Assembly: GCA_017523995.1 (NCBI GenBank)
Contig: JAFWUX010000097.1
Span: forward strand, 9,910 to 73,909
Source of the DNA: Oscillospiraceae bacterium
GTDB lineage: Bacteria > Bacillota_A > Clostridia > Oscillospirales > Ruminococcaceae
DNA: 64,000 nt
Direction: 5' to 3'
Below the pieces are notes generated by a model. That model searched no databases. It saw only the letters and a program-made list of their open reading frames with translations, and was not told where the DNA came from. The translations under genes were made by a program, and so were the position numbers. This document shows, piece by piece, positions 25,569-33,647 of this stretch; within the stretch, counting starts at the first letter, position 1; each line of letters starts with the position of its first letter.

Positions 25569-25617
25569 GGGGTAAATTGTGTTTTCTGATAATTTTTGCA
25601 ATTTGCGGAATTTCCTC

Positions 25618-25646
25618 TTGACATTTTCGTAACTTTGTGCTATAAT
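25618..25646 (+). promoter_or_regulatory. Sigma-A promoter of tRNA-Pro
   Basis: TTGACA (25618-25623), 17-base spacer, TATAAT (25641-25646). Divergent from and about 50 bases away from the SRP RNA promoter. Confidence 0.87.
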
Positions 25647-25688
25647 AGCAAGGCAGTCAGGAAAACAAAGACTGCTGAAAACGAATAA

Positions 25689-25762
25689 CGAGGTGTGGCT
25701 CAGTTTGGTAGAGCGCTGCGTTCGGGACGCAGAGGCCGCAGGTTCAAGTCCTGTCACCTCGA
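25689..25762 (+). tRNA. tRNA-Pro (anticodon CGG)
   Basis: A 74-base cloverleaf: CGAGGTG (25689-25695) with CACCTCG (25755-25761), D-arm GGCTCAGTTTGGTAGAGC, anticodon stem CTGCG/CGCAG around TTCGGGA (anticodon CGG, codon CCG), and T-arm CAGGTTCAAGTCCTG. No CCA is encoded. Confidence 0.95.
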
Positions 25763-25771
25763 CTCAAAAGG

Positions 25772-25801
25772 AATCTCTCCGCAATGCGGGGAGATTTTTT
25801 T
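25772..25801 (+). terminator. Terminator of tRNA-Pro
   Basis: AATCTCTCCGC pairs with GCGGGGAGATT around AAT, followed by seven Ts. Confidence 0.88.
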
Positions 25802-25864
25802 ATGCACGGTAAAACTCAGATGTTTCGTCATTTTCTTTTTTCGTGAGATTTTTTTGCAGCGCAT

Positions 25865-25891
25865 TGTAACCTGCGCGGGTGCGGTGCTGTC
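25865..25891 (+). promoter_or_regulatory. Possible ECF-sigma autoregulatory promoter
   Basis: TGTAACC (25865-25871) and CTGTC (25887-25891) are about 16 bases apart, matching the AAC / GTC pattern of many ECF promoters, and no sigma-A promoter is visible here. The Shine-Dalgarno of the sigma gene follows closely. Speculative. Confidence 0.3.
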
Positions 25892-25923
25892 ATTTCTGTT
25901 GGAACGCAAAGGAGGTGAAACAA

Positions 25924-26481
25924 TTGGAGGACAGTCAGATTCTGGATCTGTTTGCTGCACGCGACGAGCGCGCACTCGCGGCGGCAAAGACGCAGTATGA
26001 AAACGGCTGCTTTCAGATTGCTCTGCGCATCCTGCGGCGCCGTGAGGACGCTGAGGAGGCAATCAATGATATGTGGCTGAAAATCTGGCAGTCGATTCCG
26101 CCGGCGAGACCGGAGAATCTGTTTGCTTATCTTTCAGCCGCTGCACGAAATTGCGCACTGAACAAGCTTGCAATGCGCAATACCGAAAAACGCGGCAGCG
26201 GGGAATATCCGGCGGCGCTGGAGGAGCTCTCGGAGTGTCTGCCCTCCGGTGAAAATCCGGAGCAGACAGTGGACGCACGGCTGCTGCGGGAGGCGATCAG
26301 CGTGTTTCTGGAAAGCCTTGCCGCCGAATCGCGCATGATTTTTGTCGAGCGCTATATGCGGCTCAGTCCGGTTTCGGAAATCGCTGAAAAATACGGCATC
26401 TCGGTCAGCAAGGTGAAGGTCACACTGCTGCGGACGCGCAGAAAACTGAAATCCTATCTTAAAAAGGAGGAATGGATATGA
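25924..26481 (+). CDS. ECF-type RNA polymerase sigma factor
   Basis: A 185-residue sigma-70 family protein. Region 2 (about residues 18-75) includes the helix YENGCFQIALRILRRREDAEEAINDMWLK split over two turns with the sigma2.2 DAEE; region 4 (about 130-180) has a helix-turn-helix SEIAEKYGISVSKVKVTLLRTRRKLK. No region 1 or 3, hence ECF. The best start is TTG at 25924, 8 bases after AAAGGAGG (25908-25915); the frame stays open further upstream but with no site. Its stop overlaps the next gene's ATG (ATGA 26478-26481), so sigma and membrane partner are coupled, the usual sigma/anti-sigma layout. Confidence 0.88.
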   Translation: MEDSQILDLFAARDERALAAAKTQYENGCFQIALRILRRREDAEEAINDMWLKIWQSIPPARPENLFAYLSAAARNCALNKLAMRNTEKRGSGEYPAALEELSECLPSGENPEQTVDARLLREAISVFLESLAAESRMIFVERYMRLSPVSEIAEKYGISVSKVKVTLLRTRRKLKSYLKKEEWI

Positions 26482-27647
26482 AATCTGAGGAACTTCTTGA
26501 TGCGATCATGCATCAGGATACGAAATATCTTGACGAAGCGGATGCGGGCGCATCGACGGCGTTTGCATCCCGGAAAATGATCCGGCTCATTCCTGCGATG
26601 TCGGCAGCGGCTGCTGGATTCGCGGCTCTGATCGGTCTGGGCGGCTTTCTGCTGCACAGCCGCGATCTGACCATGCAGAGCAGCAGTGCGGATTCCATCG
26701 TGCTGCAGCAGGAGACAACGGCTGTCACTGTTACACAGATGAACGTCACACAGCCTGCTGCTGCCTCTGCCGCTGCGGAAACAGGGACATCGGGCGCAGT
26801 GGTTACAACAACCGCTTTGGTCTCCGGAACCGACGCAGCAACCGCGGTGAGAACATCCGCGGAGACAACGGCAGCCCTCTCCGGAACAGAATCCGCTGAG
26901 ACAACCGCTGCCGAACCGGAAACGCAGCGCAATCCTGCCGGTGACTTTGATCTCGACGGCAGACTGACACAGGCGGATATTCTGCTTGCCTCGATGATGA
27001 TGTCGCTGGAGAAATCGGGCACCGATCTCAGTCTGCTGCCGCTGACAGAGGCACAGATGCAGCAGGCGGATATCATTCCGGATTCTGTGCACCAGAACGG
27101 CCCGCTTTCCGAGGCGGAGCGGGATGCACTCTATCAGACTGTGACACTGATCCGGCACTGCGGCTTTCCGGAGCTGACGATTCCGGATTATCTTGCGGAT
27201 CAGGCGCGGTATGATGCGGTCTGTCAGCAGTGGCTCGCAGACAGGAATGCAGCGCGGATCAAAGCAGGCATTGAGCAGATCGACTGGGCTGCATACGGCT
27301 TTTCGCATACCCCGACCTATGAGGAATTCTGTGACATGACATCGCTGAATATGGAGGAGAAACTGGACGGCAAGGGCTTTCTCAACATCTGGAATCAGCT
27401 CTCTGACCGAAAGTGGGAGACGCTCTCAGAGGAGGAGCAGTTCGATATCACAGCGGAGTGCATGCGGCTCCGGCATATTCCCGATGCGGAAGAAGGAGCG
27501 GTGCTGCCGTCAAATACTATGATTCAGAATTATATCTTCTCGCTGCAGCATCGCGATGAGCCGGGCGCTTATGAGGACTATACCGGTGAGACAGAACCGC
27601 CGGCATGGGACGCGGTCTACGCGCTGATCGAATCCGCGAAGGGATAA
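26478..27647 (+). CDS. Putative membrane anti-sigma factor with dockerin-like segment
   Basis: A 389-residue single-pass protein. Short cytosolic N-terminus (1-38) with a SEELLDAIMHQDTKYL helix, one membrane helix (about 40-60, IPAMSAAAAGFAALIGLGGFLL), then a Thr/Ala-rich extracellular linker (about 75-150) and GDFDLDGRLTQADILLASMM (about 155), which resembles the first Ca-binding repeat of a dockerin; a recognisable second repeat is missing or degenerate. The C-terminal 200 residues are unknown and acidic. Coupled to the ECF sigma gene, with GGAGG 7 bases before the ATG at 26478. By analogy to RsgI-type regulators it may sense polysaccharide or scaffold outside and hold the sigma factor inside; this is inference. 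Its last 114 coding bases are duplicated at 33323-33440. Confidence 0.75.
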   Translation: MKSEELLDAIMHQDTKYLDEADAGASTAFASRKMIRLIPAMSAAAAGFAALIGLGGFLLHSRDLTMQSSSADSIVLQQETTAVTVTQMNVTQPAAASAAAETGTSGAVVTTTALVSGTDAATAVRTSAETTAALSGTESAETTAAEPETQRNPAGDFDLDGRLTQADILLASMMMSLEKSGTDLSLLPLTEAQMQQADIIPDSVHQNGPLSEAERDALYQTVTLIRHCGFPELTIPDYLADQARYDAVCQQWLADRNAARIKAGIEQIDWAAYGFSHTPTYEEFCDMTSLNMEEKLDGKGFLNIWNQLSDRKWETLSEEEQFDITAECMRLRHIPDAEEGAVLPSNTMIQNYIFSLQHRDEPGAYEDYTGETEPPAWDAVYALIESAKG

Positions 27648-27651
27648 AGGT
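27534..27651 (+). repeat. 118-bp direct repeat, copy 1
   Basis: Comprises the last 114 bases of the putative anti-sigma gene plus 4 bases beyond its stop. Identical base for base to 33323-33440 in the same orientation; the flanks differ on both sides. The two copies bracket the giant LRR-dockerin gene. Confidence 0.95.
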
Positions 27652-27716
27652 GTATCCGACGGATTTGTAAGGGGGCGCTGTCCCTAATTTTATTATACAC
27701 AAAGAACATTCCATCA

Positions 27717-27803
27717 GCGGATTGCTGCTTTCTTTATGCGGATTGGTGTTTTCCTTACCGTGAAACGATGTTTTCCTTTCGGCGGATTGATGCTTGCCGG
27801 AGC
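27717..27803 (+). repeat. Four imperfect 22-bp tandem units
   Basis: Units start GCGGATTG(C/G/A)TG (units 1, 2, 4) or GTGAAACGATG (unit 3) and continue with T/C-rich TTTTCCTT. The surrounding gap 27652-28063 also holds a truncated part-B repeat (about 27651-27690) and no gene I can support. Confidence 0.55.
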
Positions 27804-28063
27804 GCGGAATAATCATTTTTTATTGTTTTTGTTGATGTTACGCGAGTTTTATTTGACCTGAAAAGAGACGATACACATCTATATTCAGATATCTGCGAAA
27901 GATAACGTAAAACAGTCAAGGCTGAGGTCAAGGAGCGCATGTTTTTTCCCTATCATCATGTGCCGGATCCGGATAAACATAGTTTGTTCTTCATTCGTAT
28001 TTTGTATGGTGTTCAGGATGTGGCTGATTTGCTTTGATATACGCAGGAAATCCAAAGAAAAAT

Positions 28064-28104
28064 GAAAAGACCGCCTCAGGGGATTGTTTTCCTCTGGGGC
28101 GGTC
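28064..28104 (-). terminator. Terminator of the LRR-dockerin gene
   Basis: GACCGCC (28069-28075) pairs with GGCGGTC (28098-28104), extended by CAGGGGA/TCCTCTG. On the minus strand it is followed by CTTTTCATTTTT. About 115 bases after the stop codon. Confidence 0.75.
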
Positions 28105-28217
28105 ACTTTGTTTGTGAATGCCGACGGCACGCTTTACACCTTGATTATAATGTAGTAGGTTTGTTGCTGTTTATCATTTTTTACTGCGGATCAGGCTTAT
28201 GCCAATGCTGTTAATCA

Positions 28218-31200
28218 TCATTTGGAAGCAGGAAATTTGTCAAAGAAATGTGCACAATATTTCAGGATCAGGATCGTATCATCCAAAGTCAGATTATTGT
28301 CTCCGTTGACATCAGCATTCAATTTGCCAAGACTTGAGATTTTTGCACTCGAATCTTGAGCAATCAGGCGTGCAAGCAAAACCGCATCACTGACATCAAC
28401 GAAGTTATCGCCGTTCACATCGCCGGCGAAAAAGCCTTCAGGTCTTTCAGATGCAGCATTACCGGATATGATAAGCTGTGCCGGTTCAGAAATTAAGGTG
28501 TATGCTTTACCGCTGTCATCTGTTACAACACAGCGATACAACCAGCCGTTCTGCTTGTCAGTTGTCTGTATTACGATTTCATCCTCTGTGCAGTCAGTAT
28601 CTGTCCAGGTGCTGCCGTTATCTGCGGAATACTGCCACTGATAATGCAGCGCATACTTGCCGGCTGCTGCAACATAGAAGATTGCTTTTTCGCCGGCCTT
28701 CGTTTCACAATTTACCGGCTGTACAAACATTACGATCGGATTTGCTGTCTTTTCAGCATTCAGCAGCACAGCATTATGGTCTTTGGTGATCGTGATGTTC
28801 GCCCAATCCTCATTTTCACCGATCAATTCTGCCGTTTCAAGCTTTGCAGCTTTCTGTTCTTGACTGTATGTAAATATGTTCTTCTGAACATCACTTTCAT
28901 AGCACGGAATTGTAACGGATTTGAGCATGGACATATCCTTTAAAAATCCGGAATTAGCCTGATCATAGTTTACCAGAGCGATATGGGACAGGCAGTTTGG
29001 AACATAACCGTCTGCGTTACTAAATGAAGTTGTGCAAACCATTGTCATACTATCCGGATATGTTCGTTTTTGTGTGAAAAACATACCGATATGATTCAAC
29101 CCAAGATTTGACCCCGGTATGTTCCGAATATCCATAGAATACAGTGTGAAATCTTCAATCATCGGGCAATTATTGAACAGATAGACTCCACATTCTGCGA
29201 TTCCATCACCAAGCACTGCTTTTTTAATTGAAACACAATTATCAAAAACAGATTCACCAAGATTTAGACGCTTGTTTGTGACAGATTGATTTGCTTCATC
29301 CGTTATCTGCTCCGAATAGCCCGGAATGTATACAGAATTGATACCGTTGCATTTAGAAAAGGCGTATCGGTTGATCTTTGTCATGCTTTTCGGGATGAGC
29401 AGATCACCAAATGCCAGATTGGAACAATTCTCAAATGCATTCTCTTCAATTTGCTCAAGTGTATTCGGCAAATAATTGACAGGATAATCTGCAAACTTGA
29501 TCTCATGCAGATTTTTGCAGCCGCCAAATGCATGTTGATCGATTGAAGCGACAGCATCCTTACAGGTTACGGATTCCAGATTGTACATGTTATGGAAATA
29601 ATAAGGCAGAATCTCTGTTCCGCCAAGAACAGTAATATGCTTTAATGAATTCGGAACAAACCGGTAAGTCATAGGTCCGCCGCTTGCCTGCCAGCTTTCA
29701 ACCTGATACATACCGTTAATTCCTGGGACTTCTGCTCGGTCAAAATAAGAAAACATGCGTGTATCGCCGTAGTCCGCTGTGACGGTTGCAAAAGCGGGAA
29801 TCGTCAGGTCTTCCAGTGCGGTGCACTTTGAAAACACCCAGCTTCCGACTTCCGTCATACCAACTGTTAGAACCGCTTTTGTCATTGAAGTGCATTCGGA
29901 AAATGCATAACTGCCAAGGGATGGAGCACACCCCTCCGGTATGGTCAGGGAAGTAATACCTTTGCAGCCGCTGAATGCACCGGAACCTATCGCGGTGACA
30001 GACTCCGGAAGTGTCAGATTTCCGAAGGCAGCTTTTTCACAGCCGCGGAAAGCCGAACTGCCGATTTCTGTGATCTTGCGCGGCAGTACAAATTCGGATG
30101 CGGCATCATCAGCCGGCTCTTTCCAGTCAATCGGTAATTCCTGCACCAGATAGGAGCTTCTCATATTGGAGGCGCCCGTAAACAGATTTTTACCGATGTT
30201 TTCAATTACCAGACCATTTACGGGATCCGTTTCTCTGAAGTAGACCTTTTTGATGCGCGTTGGGTCTTTAAAAGGACTGCTATCAAAATCTTTCATTCTG
30301 CCGTGTCCCGCAATCAAAAGCGTGCCGTCATCATACAGAACGTAGGAGATACCAGTCGGATAGGTTCTGACAAGTTGACCGTTCTCATTCTTTACGACTA
30401 CACCTTCATTTGCACTCAGCCAGCCCGTTTCAATATCTTTTTTAATATTTTTCGGGAGCGTTGTTGTGGTTGTTGTTGTTGTTGTCGTGACAGGCTTTGC
30501 GGTTGTTGTCACAACGGGCGGATCGGAACGCGTAAGATCCTTTAAGCTCACTTTTCCGTCTTTGGCCTGCTGAAGATGAATATACACATACTCTCGTTCG
30601 TTCGCCTGGCTCTTAGAAAATGACTTGCTGTTAATGATAACCTCATCATCGCAAGAGAGCTGATAAACGATGTTTGCTCCTTTTTTGCAATAGAGCGTCA
30701 ACGGATTACCATTCACAGGGAACTCCATGTCGGATACTTTGATGACACAATTGCCGGGATTTACCGATTTGCCGTCTTGATTCGTGCAGTCGATATGGAA
30801 CTCAAGGGCGTAATTATTATTCTCACATTCGCCGATATCAAAATCCCATTTCCCGTTATAATAGGAACCATGGGCTTTTAGAAAAGGAATTTCAAACTCG
30901 TGTAAAGCAACCGGTATCCCTTTTCCCAATAACGTTATCTTCACGCTTGGTACGAAATAAAACGAAATCAGAGCTGTTGCACAAAAGTCACAAGCATGGC
31001 AGGCATCATCATCGATCTTTGCCGTGAACACAGTAGAATTGCCCGCTGTTCGGCTTAATTCAAATGTTCCTTCCACTTTGATTCTTAAGCCGAATGTCAA
31101 TTCAAAACCAACAGAAAACACAGCAACGAAACTTATACCAACTCCGACAGACAATTCAAATTCCAAAGTTCCGGTCAATGTTATTTTTGTTGCTCTAAGC

Positions 31201-32714
31201 GGGCGAATGGTATTGAATTCGCTTTCGGTATCACAAGGGATCATCCAGAATTTTGTTGTAAAGATAGAATGATAGTTGTAATCTGCTTGGAGTGTAACGG
31301 CTAATTCTCCGGAAATTTTAAAATGCACAGCCAGATCGACATATACAGCAATACCAGACACACCCAGGGGAATTACAATATATCCCAACGGGTAGTCGAA
31401 TACAGTGGTTGTTGTATCGTTAATCAGGTGCTTCACTTTATCTATGGCTCCCGCAGTATTGTTCCACTTAGTAGCTTTCTCACCATTCTCATACCCGCCT
31501 GTAACATCTCCTGTTAAGTGGAAATCTGCATTCAACTCAGTGTATTCTTTTTCGTCTTCTTTATAATATTTAACTTTCGGAACGATTTCCAAGGTTCCTG
31601 AAAAAGTTAAACTGAAGTCGGTTTTATCGCTGGCAAACTTAATATGAGCTACAACACCGTCATCTGTTGTTTCCAGATAAAACGGTGCATCATCCGGATT
31701 ATCTCTGAGATCTTCTGTCGGGACACCGATTGCGCCGCCATCCGGCCGCACCATCTGAGTGGCGTGGGGAAGTGCCTGTGTCGGCGGCGTGTATGTCGGT
31801 TCACGCGTGACACCGGCATCAGTACCTGCAGCCGCTTCAATTTTGATAAAGTCAAACATATCCGCGATGTCAGAGTCGCCGGTAATGGTCGCAGTATCAC
31901 CGTCAATGGTAATATTTGCAATCTTTGTTGCAATAATATCATAGGCATTCGGCTGAATAAAGAAATAATCGTCTTTCTTCAGACCGCTGATTTCCTCAGT
32001 GATATCGCTGAATACGAACACATTATTGTCATAATCAGCAGATACAAGAACATTTGCTGTTTCGGTTGTCTCGGCAATAACAGTTTCATCGCACAGGACA
32101 AGGAAGTTCGTATCTTCGTTTTCATCCAGATTGATGACCTTCTTATCCGGGAAATCTTCCATGTCTGTCTGGGCAATCTCCTGCAATTCTTTCGTGTACT
32201 CCGCAATCTGATAGGTATTACTTAAAATTTTGCCGTTGGTATCTGTCAGCATCGCGCGTACAAAATAATACTCTGGGAGCAGATCGAGGTCAGCTTGGAG
32301 TATTGTATCAGTATTTGATCCTGCTCCGATAATCGTTTCGACCTCTTGTACAATATCACCTGTCTCCTCATCTACAAATACAACGACGGCCTGACAGATA
32401 TTTGTCTGAGTCGATGAAACAACAATGCTGCCTGTCAGATTATCAAAACCAAGATTGCTGATCGAAAAGATTTCTTCGCTTGGCGAAGTTGCTGAAAGAT
32501 TATTGGCAAAGTTATTTGAATCAGACTTCGATATAGAATCTGCAACAAAAGAACCGACAGAGTTTGTTCCTTTCACCTGAACCTGCTGCTTTACAGCTGG
32601 CTGATCCGGCATTGCAGCCGGTGCTTCCGTTTTTATGCCCGGATAGCAATCGGTCATGAGCATAGTGAAACACATCACTGTACTCACAAGGGCTGATAAA
32701 CATTTCTTGATCAT
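28218..32714 (-). CDS. Giant secreted LRR (BspA-like) protein with dockerin
   Basis: A 1498-residue exported protein. Signal peptide (about 1-25); N-terminal unknown region (about 60-300); a large beta-rich region (about 340-720) of unclear family; a TTTT linker (about 730-755); BspA-type leucine-rich repeats (about 860-1330) of the IGSSAFRGCEKAAFGNLTLP kind; an Ig-like domain (about 1340-1425, YQWQYSADNGSTW); and a C-terminal type I dockerin (about 1430-1495) with DVNGDNFVDVSDA and DVNGDNNLTLDD. BspA-like LRRs often mediate adhesion. GGAGGAG is 5 bases before the ATG. Base composition is clearly AT-richer than its neighbours and it lies between 118-bp direct repeats, so I infer it was acquired as a unit. 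The exact ligand is unknown. Confidence 0.88.
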   Translation of the reverse strand: MIKKCLSALVSTVMCFTMLMTDCYPGIKTEAPAAMPDQPAVKQQVQVKGTNSVGSFVADSISKSDSNNFANNLSATSPSEEIFSISNLGFDNLTGSIVVSSTQTNICQAVVVFVDEETGDIVQEVETIIGAGSNTDTILQADLDLLPEYYFVRAMLTDTNGKILSNTYQIAEYTKELQEIAQTDMEDFPDKKVINLDENEDTNFLVLCDETVIAETTETANVLVSADYDNNVFVFSDITEEISGLKKDDYFFIQPNAYDIIATKIANITIDGDTATITGDSDIADMFDFIKIEAAAGTDAGVTREPTYTPPTQALPHATQMVRPDGGAIGVPTEDLRDNPDDAPFYLETTDDGVVAHIKFASDKTDFSLTFSGTLEIVPKVKYYKEDEKEYTELNADFHLTGDVTGGYENGEKATKWNNTAGAIDKVKHLINDTTTTVFDYPLGYIVIPLGVSGIAVYVDLAVHFKISGELAVTLQADYNYHSIFTTKFWMIPCDTESEFNTIRPLRATKITLTGTLEFELSVGVGISFVAVFSVGFELTFGLRIKVEGTFELSRTAGNSTVFTAKIDDDACHACDFCATALISFYFVPSVKITLLGKGIPVALHEFEIPFLKAHGSYYNGKWDFDIGECENNNYALEFHIDCTNQDGKSVNPGNCVIKVSDMEFPVNGNPLTLYCKKGANIVYQLSCDDEVIINSKSFSKSQANEREYVYIHLQQAKDGKVSLKDLTRSDPPVVTTTAKPVTTTTTTTTTTLPKNIKKDIETGWLSANEGVVVKNENGQLVRTYPTGISYVLYDDGTLLIAGHGRMKDFDSSPFKDPTRIKKVYFRETDPVNGLVIENIGKNLFTGASNMRSSYLVQELPIDWKEPADDAASEFVLPRKITEIGSSAFRGCEKAAFGNLTLPESVTAIGSGAFSGCKGITSLTIPEGCAPSLGSYAFSECTSMTKAVLTVGMTEVGSWVFSKCTALEDLTIPAFATVTADYGDTRMFSYFDRAEVPGINGMYQVESWQASGGPMTYRFVPNSLKHITVLGGTEILPYYFHNMYNLESVTCKDAVASIDQHAFGGCKNLHEIKFADYPVNYLPNTLEQIEENAFENCSNLAFGDLLIPKSMTKINRYAFSKCNGINSVYIPGYSEQITDEANQSVTNKRLNLGESVFDNCVSIKKAVLGDGIAECGVYLFNNCPMIEDFTLYSMDIRNIPGSNLGLNHIGMFFTQKRTYPDSMTMVCTTSFSNADGYVPNCLSHIALVNYDQANSGFLKDMSMLKSVTIPCYESDVQKNIFTYSQEQKAAKLETAELIGENEDWANITITKDHNAVLLNAEKTANPIVMFVQPVNCETKAGEKAIFYVAAAGKYALHYQWQYSADNGSTWTDTDCTEDEIVIQTTDKQNGWLYRCVVTDDSGKAYTLISEPAQLIISGNAASERPEGFFAGDVNGDNFVDVSDAVLLARLIAQDSSAKISSLGKLNADVNGDNNLTLDDTILILKYCAHFFDKFPASK

Positions 32715-32785
32715 TCATACTCCTCCTGTAATTTGATTTTTTCGGTATTTTCAAAAAATGCCGATTTACGATAGTATTCTTTTAT

Positions 32786-33007
32786 TCATGTGTTTTGCTG
32801 CTTTGAACATCTCATAGCTTTTGAGAAGAAACCGACGTGCTTGCCCTGTTGTTTCAAAATAGGAATCACTTTTTCTGTGCTGACGGTTTCAATCAGGCGT
32901 TTTTTTGTGTGTTCTCCCGCGGAGTATTGGACAGGGATTATCTATTCCTGTTCCTGAAGTTGCTGATATTTTTCTTGCGGCTCTGCGATTTTACAATGCT
33001 GGATCAC
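32786..33007 (-). pseudogene. Possible decayed gene fragment in the long leader
   Basis: Reading 33007 to 32786 on the minus strand gives 74 codons with one internal stop at codon 22; the second part reads like normal protein (for example YSAGEHTKKRLIETVSTEKV). It may be a remnant of a transposase or other mobile gene, but I recognise no family. It could also be chance. Confidence 0.25.
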
Positions 33008-33198
33008 ATCCTTTAGGAAATATAATAACCATATGGTTCAGGAATGGCTAGAAACCGGAAACGAGAAAATGGATGGGGTTGACGGGTGCTGTATTTCTGT
33101 ATCATTTCAAGCTATGTCATTGCGATCCCCCCTTTGATGCGTTTTGGATTCCTATCTGCTGATTTGCTTTTCTGCCCGGTAATTATGATAATATATTT

Positions 33199-33227
33199 AT
33201 TATATCACATCCATCTGTAAATTTCAA
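33199..33227 (-). promoter_or_regulatory. Probable promoter of the LRR-dockerin gene
   Basis: Minus strand TTGAAA (33222-33227), 17-base spacer, TATAAT (33199-33204). It would give an unusually long leader of about 480 bases that includes the 32786-33007 fragment. Apart from these, 32715-33322 holds nothing I can assign. Confidence 0.6.
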
Positions 33228-33322
33228 TACGTATCGTGAATTAGCATGAAGAAGTTTAGATTCATATATGATGAAGAAAATCAGAACCTGATTTAAGGTG
33301 CGGGTTTTCGAGTTGGATATAA

Positions 33323-33440
33323 ATCTTCTCGCTGCAGCATCGCGATGAGCCGGGCGCTTATGAGGACTATACCGGTGAGACAGAACCGCCGGCATGGGAC
33401 GCGGTCTACGCGCTGATCGAATCCGCGAAGGGATAAAGGT
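33323..33440 (+). repeat. 118-bp direct repeat, copy 2 (gene fragment)
   Basis: Identical to 27534-27651. Here it is an orphan copy of the 3' end of the putative anti-sigma gene, including its TAA stop, with no upstream coding part. Perfect identity implies a recent duplication or ongoing gene conversion. Confidence 0.95.
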
Positions 33441-33547
33441 ATCTGCGATGCATTTGTAATTGGGACTGTTAGCCCTTTAGAATCCCATTTATGCATAATA
33501 TAGAATGAATCCGCCAAATCTGCGTAATTGCGTTGATTTGGCGGATT
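33441..33547 (+). repeat. Mosaic intergenic repeat, copy 4 (B, H)
   Basis: A diverged part B (33441-33507, with CATTTGTAA, a CCCTTTAGAATCCC word and TATAGAATG) followed by hairpin H (33508-33547, AATCCGCCAAATC with GATTTGGCGGATT). Directly follows the 118-bp repeat, as a truncated part B also does at 27651. The stretch 33548-33605 has a GGGGTC/GCCCCAG hairpin and no gene. Confidence 0.65.
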
Positions 33548-33605
33548 ATCCATATCATGATATCAACATGGGGTCTGGGGTCAACGCCCCAGCCGGAAGC
33601 AACTG

Positions 33606-33647
33606 AAAAAACATGCTCCGCCTGAGAAAGCAGAGCATGTTTTTTTG
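33606..33647 (-). terminator. Terminator of the DUF2079 gene
   Basis: AAAAAACATGCTC pairs with GAGCATGTTTTTTT; the minus strand ends GGAGCATGTTTTTTCAG right after the stop codon. Confidence 0.85.

Noticed and set aside
32786..33007. Intact small gene upstream of the LRR-dockerin gene
   Set aside because: One in-frame stop and no Shine-Dalgarno; kept only as a weak gene fragment.
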